Shown: positions 18,266 to 27,710 of the stretch, piece by piece
How the letters are laid out: every line of letters begins with the position of its first letter
Numbering within the stretch: the stretch's first letter is position 1
The notes under the pieces: generated by a model
What the model was told of the DNA's origin: nothing
What the model saw: the letters and a program-made list of their open reading frames with translations, nothing else
Databases searched by the model: none
Translations under genes and position numbers: made by a program
Assembly: GCF_019024285.1 (NCBI RefSeq)
Contig: NZ_WMKZ01000016.1
Coordinates: 29,384-93,383 of the forward strand
Length of the DNA: 64,000 nt
Direction of reading: 5' to 3'
Source: Alkalihalobacterium elongatum
GTDB taxonomy: Bacteria > Bacillota > Bacilli > Bacillales > Bacillaceae_F

Positions 18266-20053
18266 CTAAGAAAACAAACGCTTTAAACGTTCCCAAAAGC
18301 CAATGTTCTCTTCTTCTTCAACTAAAGTCGGTTCTTCCTCTTGTTCTAATTCAATCGGTTCTGTTTTAAGAACAAATTGAACAGAAGCAATGTTTGTATT
18401 TCTTGGAGATACAAACGAAACAGGCTCGAAATCAGATTTATCAAATTCGTCCATCATTGCATCGATCTCTTCTTGCATTTTTTCTGGTAAATCATTTGTA
18501 GCATCAGCTAACTCTGCTGTGCCATCATTAAGTTCTCTCACACCAGAACTTAATTCTGACGTCCCTTTTGCTACTTCATTAAATCCAGAAGCAATCTCAG
18601 AGTAGGAGTTTGCCAGCTGCGCAACACCCTCTGTGTAAGAAGTAAGGCCCGCATGAAACTCACCATAATTTTCAGCAAGTAATCCGATACCTGCTTCTAA
18701 TTCACCTAATGCGTCTAACCCTTCCATGCTTTCAAAAGCGACGGACAACTCACTTGCCATCGTACGTAATTGATTGCCTATTTCATTAGCGGCACCGCTT
18801 GTTCCTTCCAATGTTGGTCCTACCGCAACAAAAGCTGCTTTAACATTGTCATACGTTCCTTTTGCTGTTTGCGCAGCAACAAAAACTTCCATTAAATGCT
18901 CAATCGTTTCTGGATTAGCTCCGCTTGCATACAATAGTTGAATTTCTTCTTCAGGCAATGACGAACCAGGAATATTATTCATTGCTTCATCCAAAACGGA
19001 AAACGCGATTGCGTAGTTTTCTTGCAATTGGTTTAATCCATCAGCTACCTCACCAAGGCCATTTGCAATCAGGGACAACCCTTCTGGCAATTGGGTTAAA
19101 TCACTCAAATCCATCTCATCAGATGAGCCGCTAAGTCCCTTATATAACTTCGCTAGTGATTCGTCAATCGTACGTGATGCAGCTACGATTTCATTCGAAG
19201 CACCTTTTATTTCGATCATCCCTGTCTCGTATTGACGTGATCCAGTGTTCAAGCTTTGAACACCATCATTCAATTCCGACACACCTGTGTTTAAATCAGA
19301 AACCCCTTTATTGATTTCTTGAATAGCATCACTTAAGGTCCGCATTTCACTCGTCATCTCGTCTGTTTCTAGATGATCAAGCGCCATTGATAGTGGAATT
19401 GCTGCTATGTCAATCCCTTCCATTTCAAAATCAACTACATCAGCAAGTAAACTGATATCACCTTCGCTATCAGGCATGACCGTATACGATAATTTCCTCT
19501 TTTTCCCAAAATTTGCAATTGTTGCGTCAGGTGCCTGGATAATGCTGATTTTCTCAGTATTAAGAGTCAGAGAGATTTGCATTGTATAATTTTCAAAAAA
19601 TGCAGGGTCTGCTTGCTCATTTTCTGAAGTATTGATCGTTAGCAGTAAACGACCCTCTTGACCTGCTAGATTTTCTGGTAGAATTTCTTCTCCATCGAGC
19701 ATGTAAGAAATGTCTATATGCCATGGTAATTCACGATCTACCATATTTCCTTGATAGTAGAACCAACCTGGTGATGCAGCTTCAAACTGTACCTCATCTC
19801 CGACTTGCTCTATAACGGAAAGGTCCGTTAAATTACGAATCTCTGTGTATTCTCCATAATCGAAAATGGCGCCAGGTCGCGTAATGTCCAATATGTTAAC
19901 CACATATAATTCGTTCAGTGAGCCATCTCCACGTAAGCTTCCATAGACAACCTCATCCTTGGAAGATGCCTTCCCATTTGTATTGGCATTCCCTATTGAA
20001 TATGGAAAGACGAGAAGCACCGCTACAAAAATGAACATTATTTTCTGTTTCAT
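18266..20053 (-). CDS. Exported coiled-coil protein with YhgE/Pip-like LN-x-G repeats, partner of MMPL transporter
   Basis: The 595-residue protein has an N-terminal signal peptide (about 1-24), a beta-rich outer domain (about 30-220), and long helical segments with repeated LNxG motifs every 7-11 residues (DLNTGVSELNDGVQSLNTG near 250; ELSSGVRELNDGTAELADA near 505). This is the pattern of YhgE/Pip-type proteins. The tail is acidic, ending with an amphipathic FWERLKRLF. It overlaps the upstream MMPL gene by 4 nt (ATGA), so the two are translationally coupled and probably form one envelope export complex. No C-terminal membrane span is evident, unlike YhgE itself. Confidence 0.8.
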   Translation of the reverse strand: MKQKIMFIFVAVLLVFPYSIGNANTNGKASSKDEVVYGSLRGDGSLNELYVVNILDITRPGAIFDYGEYTEIRNLTDLSVIEQVGDEVQFEAASPGWFYYQGNMVDRELPWHIDISYMLDGEEILPENLAGQEGRLLLTINTSENEQADPAFFENYTMQISLTLNTEKISIIQAPDATIANFGKKRKLSYTVMPDSEGDISLLADVVDFEMEGIDIAAIPLSMALDHLETDEMTSEMRTLSDAIQEINKGVSDLNTGVSELNDGVQSLNTGSRQYETGMIEIKGASNEIVAASRTIDESLAKLYKGLSGSSDEMDLSDLTQLPEGLSLIANGLGEVADGLNQLQENYAIAFSVLDEAMNNIPGSSLPEEEIQLLYASGANPETIEHLMEVFVAAQTAKGTYDNVKAAFVAVGPTLEGTSGAANEIGNQLRTMASELSVAFESMEGLDALGELEAGIGLLAENYGEFHAGLTSYTEGVAQLANSYSEIASGFNEVAKGTSELSSGVRELNDGTAELADATNDLPEKMQEEIDAMMDEFDKSDFEPVSFVSPRNTNIASVQFVLKTEPIELEQEEEPTLVEEEENIGFWERLKRLFS

Positions 20054-22113
20054 TGTTTGTCCTCCCCAAGAAAGTTTGCATTTAAAGTTGTTTTCCCTAT
20101 CACTTTATCGAACACGAAGAGTAAGGCTGGCAAGAAGAAAAGAACCATAATAAAGGCAAGTAATGCCCCTCTTCCAAGAAGTAATCCAATTGATCCTACA
20201 ATCGGATTACTAGACGTAATCCATAAGATAAAGCCGACACACGATAAAATAGCTGCAGAAATCGAAATAGAGAATGTCTTCTCATTTAACGTTTTCATAA
20301 TCGATTGCTTTGCAGGCATTTTTTTACGATTTTCAAGATAATTTTCAGTAAAAAGGATCGCATAATCGACCGTTGCGGCAAGCTGTACGGTACTAACGAC
20401 TAAATAGCCGACAAAGACTAAAGGTGTATCTGTAAAATACGGCATAGATAAATTGAGCCATACCGCCACTTGGATCGTCAATAGTAAGATGATTGGTAGA
20501 GAAATTGATTTAAATGTTAAGGTCAAGATAAGCCCAATGGCAACAACTGTTAAAATGTTTACCACTATATTGTCTCTTGTAATCACTGTTTTCATATCAT
20601 ACAAGGCAACGCTCTCTCCAAAAGACAGTGCTTCATCACCGTAATAAGATTCTGCAATTTCTCGAACAGATTCAACGACTTGGAATGCAATATCTCCTTC
20701 ATTTGCAGTTTCCGTATAAAGAATAATTTGACTATAGTTCTCCGAATGAAACTGTTCGGTAATCGATGGATCTAGATATTCAGGCGGGATCGCTGGACTA
20801 ACTGCTTGATTATAAGAAATCACATTTGTCACATATTGAACCTCTTCTAGATCTTGTTCCATTCTTACTTCTCTGGCAACATCCCCTTTTGGCACGAGCA
20901 ACACAATCGGGGTAGTCTTACCGAATACCTCATCAACTGCTATGATATCACTACCGAGACGAGTTGACTCTGGGTGTTCACCGCTACCGTAAATAAACGT
21001 CGTTTGTTGTTGCGCCAAGAAACTTGGAACAAGGAGAACGAACACAACGACTAAGCTAATTATTCTTACCTTCATCACTCCGTTGCCAATGGAAAAGGTG
21101 CTTGGTATGAAAGGCTTATGTTGTGTTTTATCAATCCATTTATAAAAAACAACAGTTAATGCTGGTAGAAAAACCATTACACTAATAAAACTCAAAACAA
21201 TCCCTTTAACTAAATTAACTCCTAAATCTGCTCCAATTTCAAACTGCATAAACGTGAGTGCCAGGAACCCAAAGAACGTGGTAGCAGCACTCGCTGCAAT
21301 TGCCGGAAACGAGTTTTTCATTGCTAACTTCATCGCCTCTTCAGGGGTTGCTGTCTTATCTCGGTAATGTGCAAAACTATGAAGAAGGAACACCGCATAA
21401 TCAAGGGATACCGCTAATTGTAAAATGGGACTGACCGATTGCGTAACGAAAGAAATTTCGCCAATGAATATATTTGTGCCTAAGTTAATCAGTACAGATA
21501 CACCAATCGCTGTAAGGAAAAACACTGGCTCAATCCATGAAGTTGTTGAGATAACGAGAATGATAATAATAAGTGGGACTAACAACAGAGCTGCATATAT
21601 CGCTTCGCTCGCCGCCATACTTTGAGCAACTGCTGCATCGGCAGCTTCTCCTGTCAATGCATTTTCCTCACCAATCAGTTCATAAATCGCATCTGTAATC
21701 TCTACCTCATCCCCTTCTCGTATCGTTAACGAAAAGAGTGCATTATTATCCTTATAATAAGTCTCAACTAATTCCTTTTCTGCCATTTCTAAAGGTGTTT
21801 TCAAATCCATCACTTGATCAAGCCAGACAACATCTGAAACACCATCAATCTCCTCTAGCATGTCTTTATATAAGAGCGCCTCTTGCACAGACACATCCCG
21901 GATCATGACTTGTGCGTTCGAAAGAGGGACATCAAACTCCTCTTCCATCACCTCCATCGCTTTTGTCGATGGCGTATCCTCTGGCATGTATTCACTCATA
22001 TTGTAGTTAATTGAAACAAAAAACTGAGCAATGGCACTCAGCACAGTTAGGAGCATAAAAACAACTACAATTGATTTTTTGTATTTCATTATTATTCCAG
22101 CGATGTCTCTCAT
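20050..22113 (-). CDS. MMPL/RND-family transporter
   Basis: This 687-residue protein has about 12 membrane segments in two halves, each with one external domain after its first helix (N-terminal helix at about 13-32, external loop to about 165; second half from about 350). The core-helix motif SLDYAVFLLHSFAHYR is matched by TVDYAILFTENYLENR in the second half; the Asp-Tyr pairs are the proton-relay sites of MMPL and RND pumps. It likely exports a lipid or small amphipathic compound. AAGGAG precedes the ATG. It is cotranscribed with its coiled-coil partner and divergent from a TetR gene. Confidence 0.9.
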   Translation of the reverse strand: MRDIAGIIMKYKKSIVVVFMLLTVLSAIAQFFVSINYNMSEYMPEDTPSTKAMEVMEEEFDVPLSNAQVMIRDVSVQEALLYKDMLEEIDGVSDVVWLDQVMDLKTPLEMAEKELVETYYKDNNALFSLTIREGDEVEITDAIYELIGEENALTGEAADAAVAQSMAASEAIYAALLLVPLIIIILVISTTSWIEPVFFLTAIGVSVLINLGTNIFIGEISFVTQSVSPILQLAVSLDYAVFLLHSFAHYRDKTATPEEAMKLAMKNSFPAIAASAATTFFGFLALTFMQFEIGADLGVNLVKGIVLSFISVMVFLPALTVVFYKWIDKTQHKPFIPSTFSIGNGVMKVRIISLVVVFVLLVPSFLAQQQTTFIYGSGEHPESTRLGSDIIAVDEVFGKTTPIVLLVPKGDVAREVRMEQDLEEVQYVTNVISYNQAVSPAIPPEYLDPSITEQFHSENYSQIILYTETANEGDIAFQVVESVREIAESYYGDEALSFGESVALYDMKTVITRDNIVVNILTVVAIGLILTLTFKSISLPIILLLTIQVAVWLNLSMPYFTDTPLVFVGYLVVSTVQLAATVDYAILFTENYLENRKKMPAKQSIMKTLNEKTFSISISAAILSCVGFILWITSSNPIVGSIGLLLGRGALLAFIMVLFFLPALLFVFDKVIGKTTLNANFLGEDKQ

Positions 22114-22204
22114 CCTATGAACAACTCCTTGAACCGTAACTAATGTCTAAGTATAATGACACTATGTATGATATTCAACAATCAGTTTAGTATCTTATGT
22201 TTAT

Positions 22205-22235
22205 TATCCGACATCTAGTTATAATGTGTTGGATA
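22205..22235. promoter_or_regulatory. Inverted repeat between divergent MMPL and TetR genes
   Basis: TATCCGACAT (22205-22214) and ATGTGTTGGATA (22224-22235) form an imperfect inverted repeat 36 nt upstream of the TetR start, in the 157-bp intergenic region. A TetR dimer site here would control both the exporter and the regulator. Confidence 0.45.
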
Positions 22236-22270
22236 TTTAACAAATTTTTCATTAAAAAAGGGTGACAACT

Positions 22271-22840
22271 GTGAGTTCAAAATTAGATAGACGTATTAAA
22301 TATACACAACTCGCATTGAAAGAAAGCTTAATGAAAGTAATGCAAGAAAAACCTTTAACTAAAATTACTATTAAAGAAGTGTGCGAATTAGCCGACATTA
22401 ACCGGTCGACATTTTATTCTCATTACACAGATTTATACGATCTATTAAACCAAATTGAGAATACGATCATTGAAGACATGAACAAAACCTTGTCCCTATA
22501 CAACTACACTAAAAATGAAGAAGCCATCGAAATGACGGAAAAATTGTTAGAATACATTGTCCAAAATCGAGAAAGCTGTCAAATGTTATTCAGTGAATAT
22601 GGAAATCCAAATTTCCAAAAAAAAGTCATGATGGTTGCTCATAAGCATTTATTAAAATCATTAATTGCTGACAACAAAGATTTCCCCTTTAACCCTGAAT
22701 ACTTAAGTATGTTTATCGCTAATGGCAGTATTCATATTGTCCAACACTGGCTGAAAAACGGGTTAAAAGAATCACCAAAAGAGATGGCTAAATTAATGAT
22801 TACTCTTGCCACCGAAGGACTTTCCCCTTTTCAACAGTAA
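22271..22840 (+). CDS. TetR-family regulator of the MMPL exporter
   Basis: This protein of about 189 residues has the TetR DNA-binding region (ALKESLMKVM, then ITIKEVCELADINRSTFYSHYTDLYDLL) and a short helical C-terminal domain of the DhaS/TetR_C type. GTG 22271 sits at proper distance from AAAAGGG; GTG 22262 is the other candidate and overlaps that site. It is divergent from the MMPL-partner operon and probably represses it until a membrane-active compound is sensed. A hairpin terminator follows. Confidence 0.85.
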   Translation: MSSKLDRRIKYTQLALKESLMKVMQEKPLTKITIKEVCELADINRSTFYSHYTDLYDLLNQIENTIIEDMNKTLSLYNYTKNEEAIEMTEKLLEYIVQNRESCQMLFSEYGNPNFQKKVMMVAHKHLLKSLIADNKDFPFNPEYLSMFIANGSIHIVQHWLKNGLKESPKEMAKLMITLATEGLSPFQQ

Positions 22841-22930
22841 CTACTTTGCTATATTGCTTTGTTCCAGTTTTTGATATTGATCATGTAGGTTAATGTCATT
22901 ATTCTTTTGTCTGAACACAAAATAGACTTT

Positions 22931-22958
22931 ATTCGGAATGGAGATCTCCACTCCGAAT
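22931..22958 (+). terminator. Terminator after the TetR gene
   Basis: ATTCGGA (22931-22937) pairs with TCCGAAT (22952-22958), with extra GGAGA/TCTCC pairing inside, followed by TATTATTATCTTTTC on the plus strand. Confidence 0.65.
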
Positions 22959-23137
22959 TATTATTATCTTTTCTTTAATTAATGACCTAGCGAATATTTT
23001 TTTAGCATGAGTATTAAATACAAATGTGTATCAAATCATCCTTATTCCTTCACTCATTCATAACCCTGGGGCAACGACTTCATTCTTCTTGGGCAATCAA
23101 ATTATGTATAAAGAGTAAATCACAAAAAAATGTGCTA

Positions 23138-23171
23138 AGGCACAGCTAGCGTTTAATCGCTACCTGTGCCT
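23138..23171. terminator. Hairpin between convergent TetR and DUF1643-like genes
   Basis: AGGCACAG (23138-23145) pairs with CTGTGCCT (23164-23171), extended inside by TAGCG/CGCTA. The plus strand continues ATTTTC and the minus strand has a T run (complement of CACAAAAAAA), so it could work in both directions. The rest of 22959-23264 shows no gene. Confidence 0.6.
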
Positions 23172-23264
23172 ATTTTCGTGCAAAACTTCGGATTGTCGCC
23201 TTTAAGAGGTCCCCTTGTTTCACACCTTTATCCCATTGATTAATTTAATTAAAGGTTTTGTTGG

Positions 23265-23408
23265 ACCAAGAGGGGCTCCATGTGATGTAAAATTTCGGTC
23301 ATAGTGGGTGCTAGGAATTCTATGGATTAACTTTACAACCACTAAAAAATAATTCCTCCATCTGCCGTTGCAATACATTTTTTATTGACACTTAACGTAT
23401 AGTCTCCT
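23265..23408 (-). repeat. Second copy of the repeat at 17721-17866 (intact version)
   Basis: The segment spans the last 22 codons of the DUF1643-like gene and 77 bp beyond its stop. The decayed copy 5.5 kb to the left includes both parts, so a block reaching past the gene end was duplicated or the gene itself was once present twice. Confidence 0.75.
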
Positions 23409-24664
23409 TTGCTAAAAATGTGCTCGTATCGATTAAATGTAACTACTCCAATATCGTTTATTGTATGAAAAATTACAACTGGATTTCCTTCTGTATTGTA
23501 ATAGAAATGGGGTTCGATGATCTTAGGTTCCTCCTCTTCCATCTCCCACTCGTATTCAGACAGTATATTGTTATGGGGCAAAATCATATCTCTTCCCCAT
23601 GAAACACCATGCCACATTGCACCGTACTCATGTAGTTCATGATAAACGATCGATGCTTGTAAATATGATAAAGGGCTTTTATCACCGTCAATGACTGCCA
23701 TAAAATCACTTAATGCAAACTCTGGTTTAGGCGGCGACAAAAAGAAATCTTCTAATATTTCACATTCTCTTGGATCTGGCAATTCTTTTTCAGATGGAAT
23801 CGCCCATACAATTCCGTTACCATTACCACCTTCCGTATATTGATAGGCCCTTAATTTATAGCCTTCTTTAATCCGAAGTTGTGAGAAACCTAGTATTACC
23901 ATCTCTGGATTGCCTATTGACTTACTCCAACCAAAATTTTGTTCATATTCGACTTCCATCTCATTATTATCATCAACAATCAAGTTTGGTTTAGTAGCAT
24001 ATACGGGAAACCGTTGTATCTTTTTGTAAGTGTTTGTACTTTCTTTATAGATAGTAATAAGTTGTTTTAATATGGTGGGTCTATTAGTCGGTATGAGTGG
24101 ACATGGATGGTAGTAATCCTCTCTCTTTTTATGTCTTTTTCCAAAAGAAATGACCCCAGAATTCTCGATTAAATTGAGCCATCTCTTCTTAATTAATTTG
24201 AGATTTTTCCAGTAAGCCCTATATTCGACACCCCACCCTAATAGTATCCAAGGGTGTTCCTTTAGCTCTTCTATAGGGACCAACGATTCACAGGTTTCAT
24301 AATCTCCCGAAGCACATAACTCTTCAAACTTTTCAATAGATTTTATATTATTCGTACCTCGTAGATTAAAAAGATTGTATATATGTAGCCTCCCTTCGAG
24401 ATTATCTTTTGTTGTAATACTTTCAACGAATTGAATTAATTGTCCCATAGTAGGATCTTCTGTCTTTATTTGCCCAGTAACAGTCTCCTCTGTATTAAGT
24501 AAAGAGGACAGCTTCTCATTTAATGTTGCTGATCCAGGATTTTGTAATAAACAAGCTCCAAGCGATTTATCAGAGTCACCCCATTGAATATAAGCCGATT
24601 TCCGATAGATATTTCCGTTTCTTTTAGTAAAAGTACCGTATGCCCTTATTTTAGGTTGCTTCAT
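23342..24664 (-). CDS. DUF1643-like protein with C-terminal extension
   Basis: The product of about 440 residues has an N-terminal region (about 25-205) resembling DUF1643: SLGACLLQNPGSATLN, GRLHIYNLFNLRGTNN and HPWILLGWGVEY correspond to the family's conserved NPS, NLF and GWG blocks. The C-terminal half is rich in Trp, Tyr and Glu and was not recognised. The function of DUF1643 is unknown, although it is common on mobile and defence-rich DNA. ATG 24664 has GAAGGG at about 9 nt, so the longer frame to 24727 is rejected. Its 3' end is duplicated as a dead fragment at 17.7 kb. Confidence 0.65.
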   Translation of the reverse strand: MKQPKIRAYGTFTKRNGNIYRKSAYIQWGDSDKSLGACLLQNPGSATLNEKLSSLLNTEETVTGQIKTEDPTMGQLIQFVESITTKDNLEGRLHIYNLFNLRGTNNIKSIEKFEELCASGDYETCESLVPIEELKEHPWILLGWGVEYRAYWKNLKLIKKRWLNLIENSGVISFGKRHKKREDYYHPCPLIPTNRPTILKQLITIYKESTNTYKKIQRFPVYATKPNLIVDDNNEMEVEYEQNFGWSKSIGNPEMVILGFSQLRIKEGYKLRAYQYTEGGNGNGIVWAIPSEKELPDPRECEILEDFFLSPPKPEFALSDFMAVIDGDKSPLSYLQASIVYHELHEYGAMWHGVSWGRDMILPHNNILSEYEWEMEEEEPKIIEPHFYYNTEGNPVVIFHTINDIGVVTFNRYEHIFSKGDYTLSVNKKCIATADGGIIF

Positions 24665-24908
24665 ATTTAACATCCCTTCTTTAATAAAGTCGAAAGATAA
24701 AAAAATATCTATCAGCGACACTAACAAATGAACTCTGATAGCATGACTTAGCCAATCTTTCTAAGGAAACTCAACCTTAATCATTTAAGAAAGTAATTCG
24801 TACTTAGTAAGTTAGTTTTTATTTAACGAATCTATTGATTTCCTTACAAGCATTTATGATATATGTAAATACCATTTTTTCTTTATTAATGGATAGTCGA
24901 AAGCCCCT

Positions 24909-25514
24909 CTATACGAAGTACATAAACCAATAACCGACTTCATCCTGTTTACAATTGGCTTCTCTTACTTCCTCTGTTCCATTTGGACTGAAATGATAGC
25001 CCCTTACTCTCTCAACATCTAAATCTCTATCATAGAAACGATAAATCATTAGAACGTTGGATTGTTGAGCTTTGTTCTTGGTAACAACTAAGGAATTAAG
25101 AGCTTCGATCCGATCTTCTGATTTTATATTCTGTATTCCAATTACATTATGCGGAATGTAATCTGGCTTTGTCTCGGCGAACAACTTTTCTATCGTCTCT
25201 TCAGCTTTATCCCATTGATTTTCTCTTTCCAAATGCAGTGCCAGATAGATATAATTTTCTTTATCTATCCGCTCATCCCACTTCCACCAAGAAAGATCCA
25301 TCGGCCTTGACCTACCTGAGGCCTTATCAAACTTGGAATCTTCAATAAAAGCATCAAAACCAAGCATTTCTCCTAAGTTAGCAAAATAATCAATTTCTCT
25401 TTTCGAAAACATTGAACGATTATGTGCAACTGATAAGTTCATCCTCCGATAATTTCGAATGTATCCTTCAAAGAATTGCATTAAGTCAAGGTATTGTTTT
25501 TTCAAATTGACCAC
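24909..25514 (-). CDS. Hypothetical protein, possible PD-(D/E)xK-like fold
   Basis: The 201-residue protein was not recognised with confidence. It contains MDLSWWKW near 72-79 and YLALHLERENQWDKAEETIEKL near 89-110, then HNVIGI. The D-WW, ExEN and EIxKL spacing resembles a group of restriction-like proteins in which an Asp and an E-x-E-N motif lie on adjacent strands; this is weak inference. GTG 25514 has no clear ribosome site, and TTG 25505 after GGTGG is an alternative. It lies upstream of the DUF1643-like gene in the same direction, with a 244-nt gap. Confidence 0.55.
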   Translation of the reverse strand: MVNLKKQYLDLMQFFEGYIRNYRRMNLSVAHNRSMFSKREIDYFANLGEMLGFDAFIEDSKFDKASGRSRPMDLSWWKWDERIDKENYIYLALHLERENQWDKAEETIEKLFAETKPDYIPHNVIGIQNIKSEDRIEALNSLVVTKNKAQQSNVLMIYRFYDRDLDVERVRGYHFSPNGTEEVREANCKQDEVGYWFMYFV

Positions 25515-26123
25515 CAGCTTTCGGATCTATGTAAATACGGATTTTATAGCTAATGAATTTACTAGAAACATATTAGTACCAATTCAAATTTACCATTATT
25601 TATCATTACTTTCTACCTAATTCTTCCTCTGTTTTGGAGCTATACTAACATAGAACGCATCTCCTCTAAATTCTTCTTAAAAATCAATATACATAACTTT
25701 TAAAGATGCCTCCCATTGAATTACAAATCTATTTTTGAACAAGTAGTCAGAATATTCTTTACTATTCATTAAATTAGTGGTACGATTTGTGGTAGATGGT
25801 TAAAAATGGCAAGGTATAAAGGACTTATTCTGGGGTTTTTGCTCAAGACAATGGTGTTATTTTGGATATATGGATATGAAAAACTTTGATTTAAAATTAT
25901 GTACATTGAAAAAAGGCTCTTCTCTAAACGATTGTTGTTTTAGCTATTTGCATCTTCAGCCGTGTGATCGCTGGGGTTGTTTCTTCAAGCTTTTGGGTGA
26001 AGCATTGAACATAATTACCAAAAGAACAAGTGAATTTGCGCCTTAGTGATGGGTGTTCTCAATACGGGCTAATAGCAACACAACAAAAGGTAGATAACAG
26101 CCTTATTAAAAAGGTGGTGTCAA
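25515..26123. other. Gene-free gap before the MFS gene
   Basis: I see no gene, RNA or clear repeat in these 609 bp. The promoter of the MFS gene should lie in the last 200 bp. Confidence 0.3.
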
Positions 26124-27494
26124 ATGCCTTCTACTATATCTGCTCATTCCAAAACAGAAAATAATGTACTTTTAGAAGAAAATAAACTCATTTTAGTATG
26201 GACTATAACCACTTTGCTCGTAGTAATGAATACGACAATGTTTAATGTTGCCTTACCCTTTATTTTTACAGACTTTTCCTTGAGTTCATCAACTGCGTCA
26301 TGGCTTGTTTCTGGTTATTCAATCACGTTCGCTATTTCAACGCTGACTTTTAGTAGATTATCAGACTTCATTCCAATTTCAAGACTGCTTCTCATTGGGA
26401 TCAGTATATTAGCAATAGCATCAATAATTGGTTTCTTCTCAACCAACTTTGGAGTATTATTAGTTTCCCGAATTCTCCAAGCGGCTGGTGGGGGCCCTGT
26501 TATGGCATTAAGCATAGTATTGGCTGGCCGTTATATTCCTATAGTAAGGCGTGGGAAAGCGATGGCATATATCGCTTCATCAGCTTCATTGGGATTTGGG
26601 TTAGGTCCAGTAATAGGGGGACTGATTACTCAATACTTAGGATGGAACTACCTTTTTGTTATCACTGGACTATCTGTTCTTTCCATTCCTTTCTTCCTAA
26701 AATTATTACCTAAAGAGGTGATTGGTAAAGGCCATTTTGATCTTTTCGGCGCTATTCTCACTGGGCTTAGCGTTATCGGACTTTTACTTTTTTTATCTAC
26801 CTTTTCGTATAGTATTTTATTCGGATCTGTTCTTCTTATTGCGATATGGTGGAAATACCTGAATAAGGTAGAAGCTCCGTTTATACCGCCAATCCTTCTT
26901 AAAAATACGCAATATACTAAAATACTGTTTATTGGCAGTGTAGGGTTTTTTATAAACTTTTCGAATTTGTTTTTAATACCCATTATGCTTACAACGGTAT
27001 TCGAAAAAGGACCAGTCGAAGTAGGAATGTTTATTTTCCCTGGAGCGGTTATCGCCATGATGGCTGGACAAATTATTGGAAGATTAATTGATCGTTATGG
27101 CAATGGTCTATTATTAATAATAGGTCTCCTATTATTATTCTGTGCGACAATTTCATTTGCAATGTTATCTACTTTTCAACCTTATTTTATAATTATCATT
27201 TACATGTTTGCTAGTATAGGATTTACCTCATTGGCTACTAGTATTTCCAATGAGGTAACAAGGCTATTGCCAACAACCCAGATTGGAACTGGGATCGGTG
27301 TTGTTCAATTAACACAACTTTTCGGTGGAGGGCTCGGGGTTACAATTTCGGGATTGTTACTTACTGTTCAAGAAAGTTTCCCTTCCGAAGTAATATATAG
27401 AAATATTTATATTTCTTTTTCCTTTGTCATTCTTGCAGCTGTCGTAGTATACGTTTTATATTATCGTAGAGCTAAGTTAAATCAACAGACATAG
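26124..27494 (+). CDS. MFS drug:H+ antiporter, Tet(L)/EmrB-like (DHA2)
   Basis: The 456-residue membrane protein has about 14 hydrophobic segments, SRILQAAGGGPVMALSIVL (antiporter motif C region is GFGLGPVIGGLI) and GQIIGRLIDRYGNG (motif A-like in the second half). Length and the block GKGHFDLFGAIL match Tet(K)/Tet(L)-type pumps. It should export a drug or cation in exchange for protons. The substrate is not readable, and no tetracycline-resistance claim is made. AAAAGGTGG precedes ATG 26124. It stands alone and converges on the DNA methyltransferase gene, with a shared hairpin between them. Confidence 0.85.
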   Translation: MPSTISAHSKTENNVLLEENKLILVWTITTLLVVMNTTMFNVALPFIFTDFSLSSSTASWLVSGYSITFAISTLTFSRLSDFIPISRLLLIGISILAIASIIGFFSTNFGVLLVSRILQAAGGGPVMALSIVLAGRYIPIVRRGKAMAYIASSASLGFGLGPVIGGLITQYLGWNYLFVITGLSVLSIPFFLKLLPKEVIGKGHFDLFGAILTGLSVIGLLLFLSTFSYSILFGSVLLIAIWWKYLNKVEAPFIPPILLKNTQYTKILFIGSVGFFINFSNLFLIPIMLTTVFEKGPVEVGMFIFPGAVIAMMAGQIIGRLIDRYGNGLLLIIGLLLLFCATISFAMLSTFQPYFIIIIYMFASIGFTSLATSISNEVTRLLPTTQIGTGIGVVQLTQLFGGGLGVTISGLLLTVQESFPSEVIYRNIYISFSFVILAAVVVYVLYYRRAKLNQQT

Positions 27495-27558
27495 AGGATA
27501 TGGGTGGTTCCTGTACTTTTCGGAACAAAAAGGCAGAAAAATAGCCCCTGGCTTCACT

Positions 27559-27599
27559 ATTGCTTCACCTGGTTTACACCCTATCTTACGCACAACTAG
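27559..27599 (+). pseudogene. Remnant of the 3' end of a ComK-family gene
   Basis: 42 bp match the last 14 codons of the ComK-family pseudogene at 36885-37363 at 35 of 42 positions. They keep its frame and TAG stop (YCFTWFTPYLTHN versus YCITRFTPYLTHN). Nothing longer is preserved upstream. Confidence 0.6.
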
Positions 27600-27677
27600 A
27601 ACAGCCTATTACTTCTAGGTAACACATCTCACCTTGTAGTTTGTTAAATGATAAATGTTATTTAAAAAACAAAATTA

Positions 27678-27710
27678 ACCGAGTGCTTATACATTAGCAC
27701 TCGGTTTTTT
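27678..27710. terminator. Bidirectional terminator between MFS and methyltransferase genes
   Basis: ACCGAGTGCT (27678-27687) and AGCACTCGGT (27696-27705) form a perfect 10-bp stem followed by TTTTTT on the plus strand. On the minus strand a T-rich tract also follows. The right arm overlaps the last codons of the methyltransferase. Confidence 0.85.

Noticed and set aside
26648..27058. 136-residue minus-strand frame inside the MFS gene
   Set aside because: Antisense shadow of a conserved membrane protein; no start signal.
26124..27494. Calling the MFS gene a tetracycline resistance determinant
   Set aside because: Length and layout resemble Tet(L), but many DHA2 pumps share them and no substrate-specific residue can be read.
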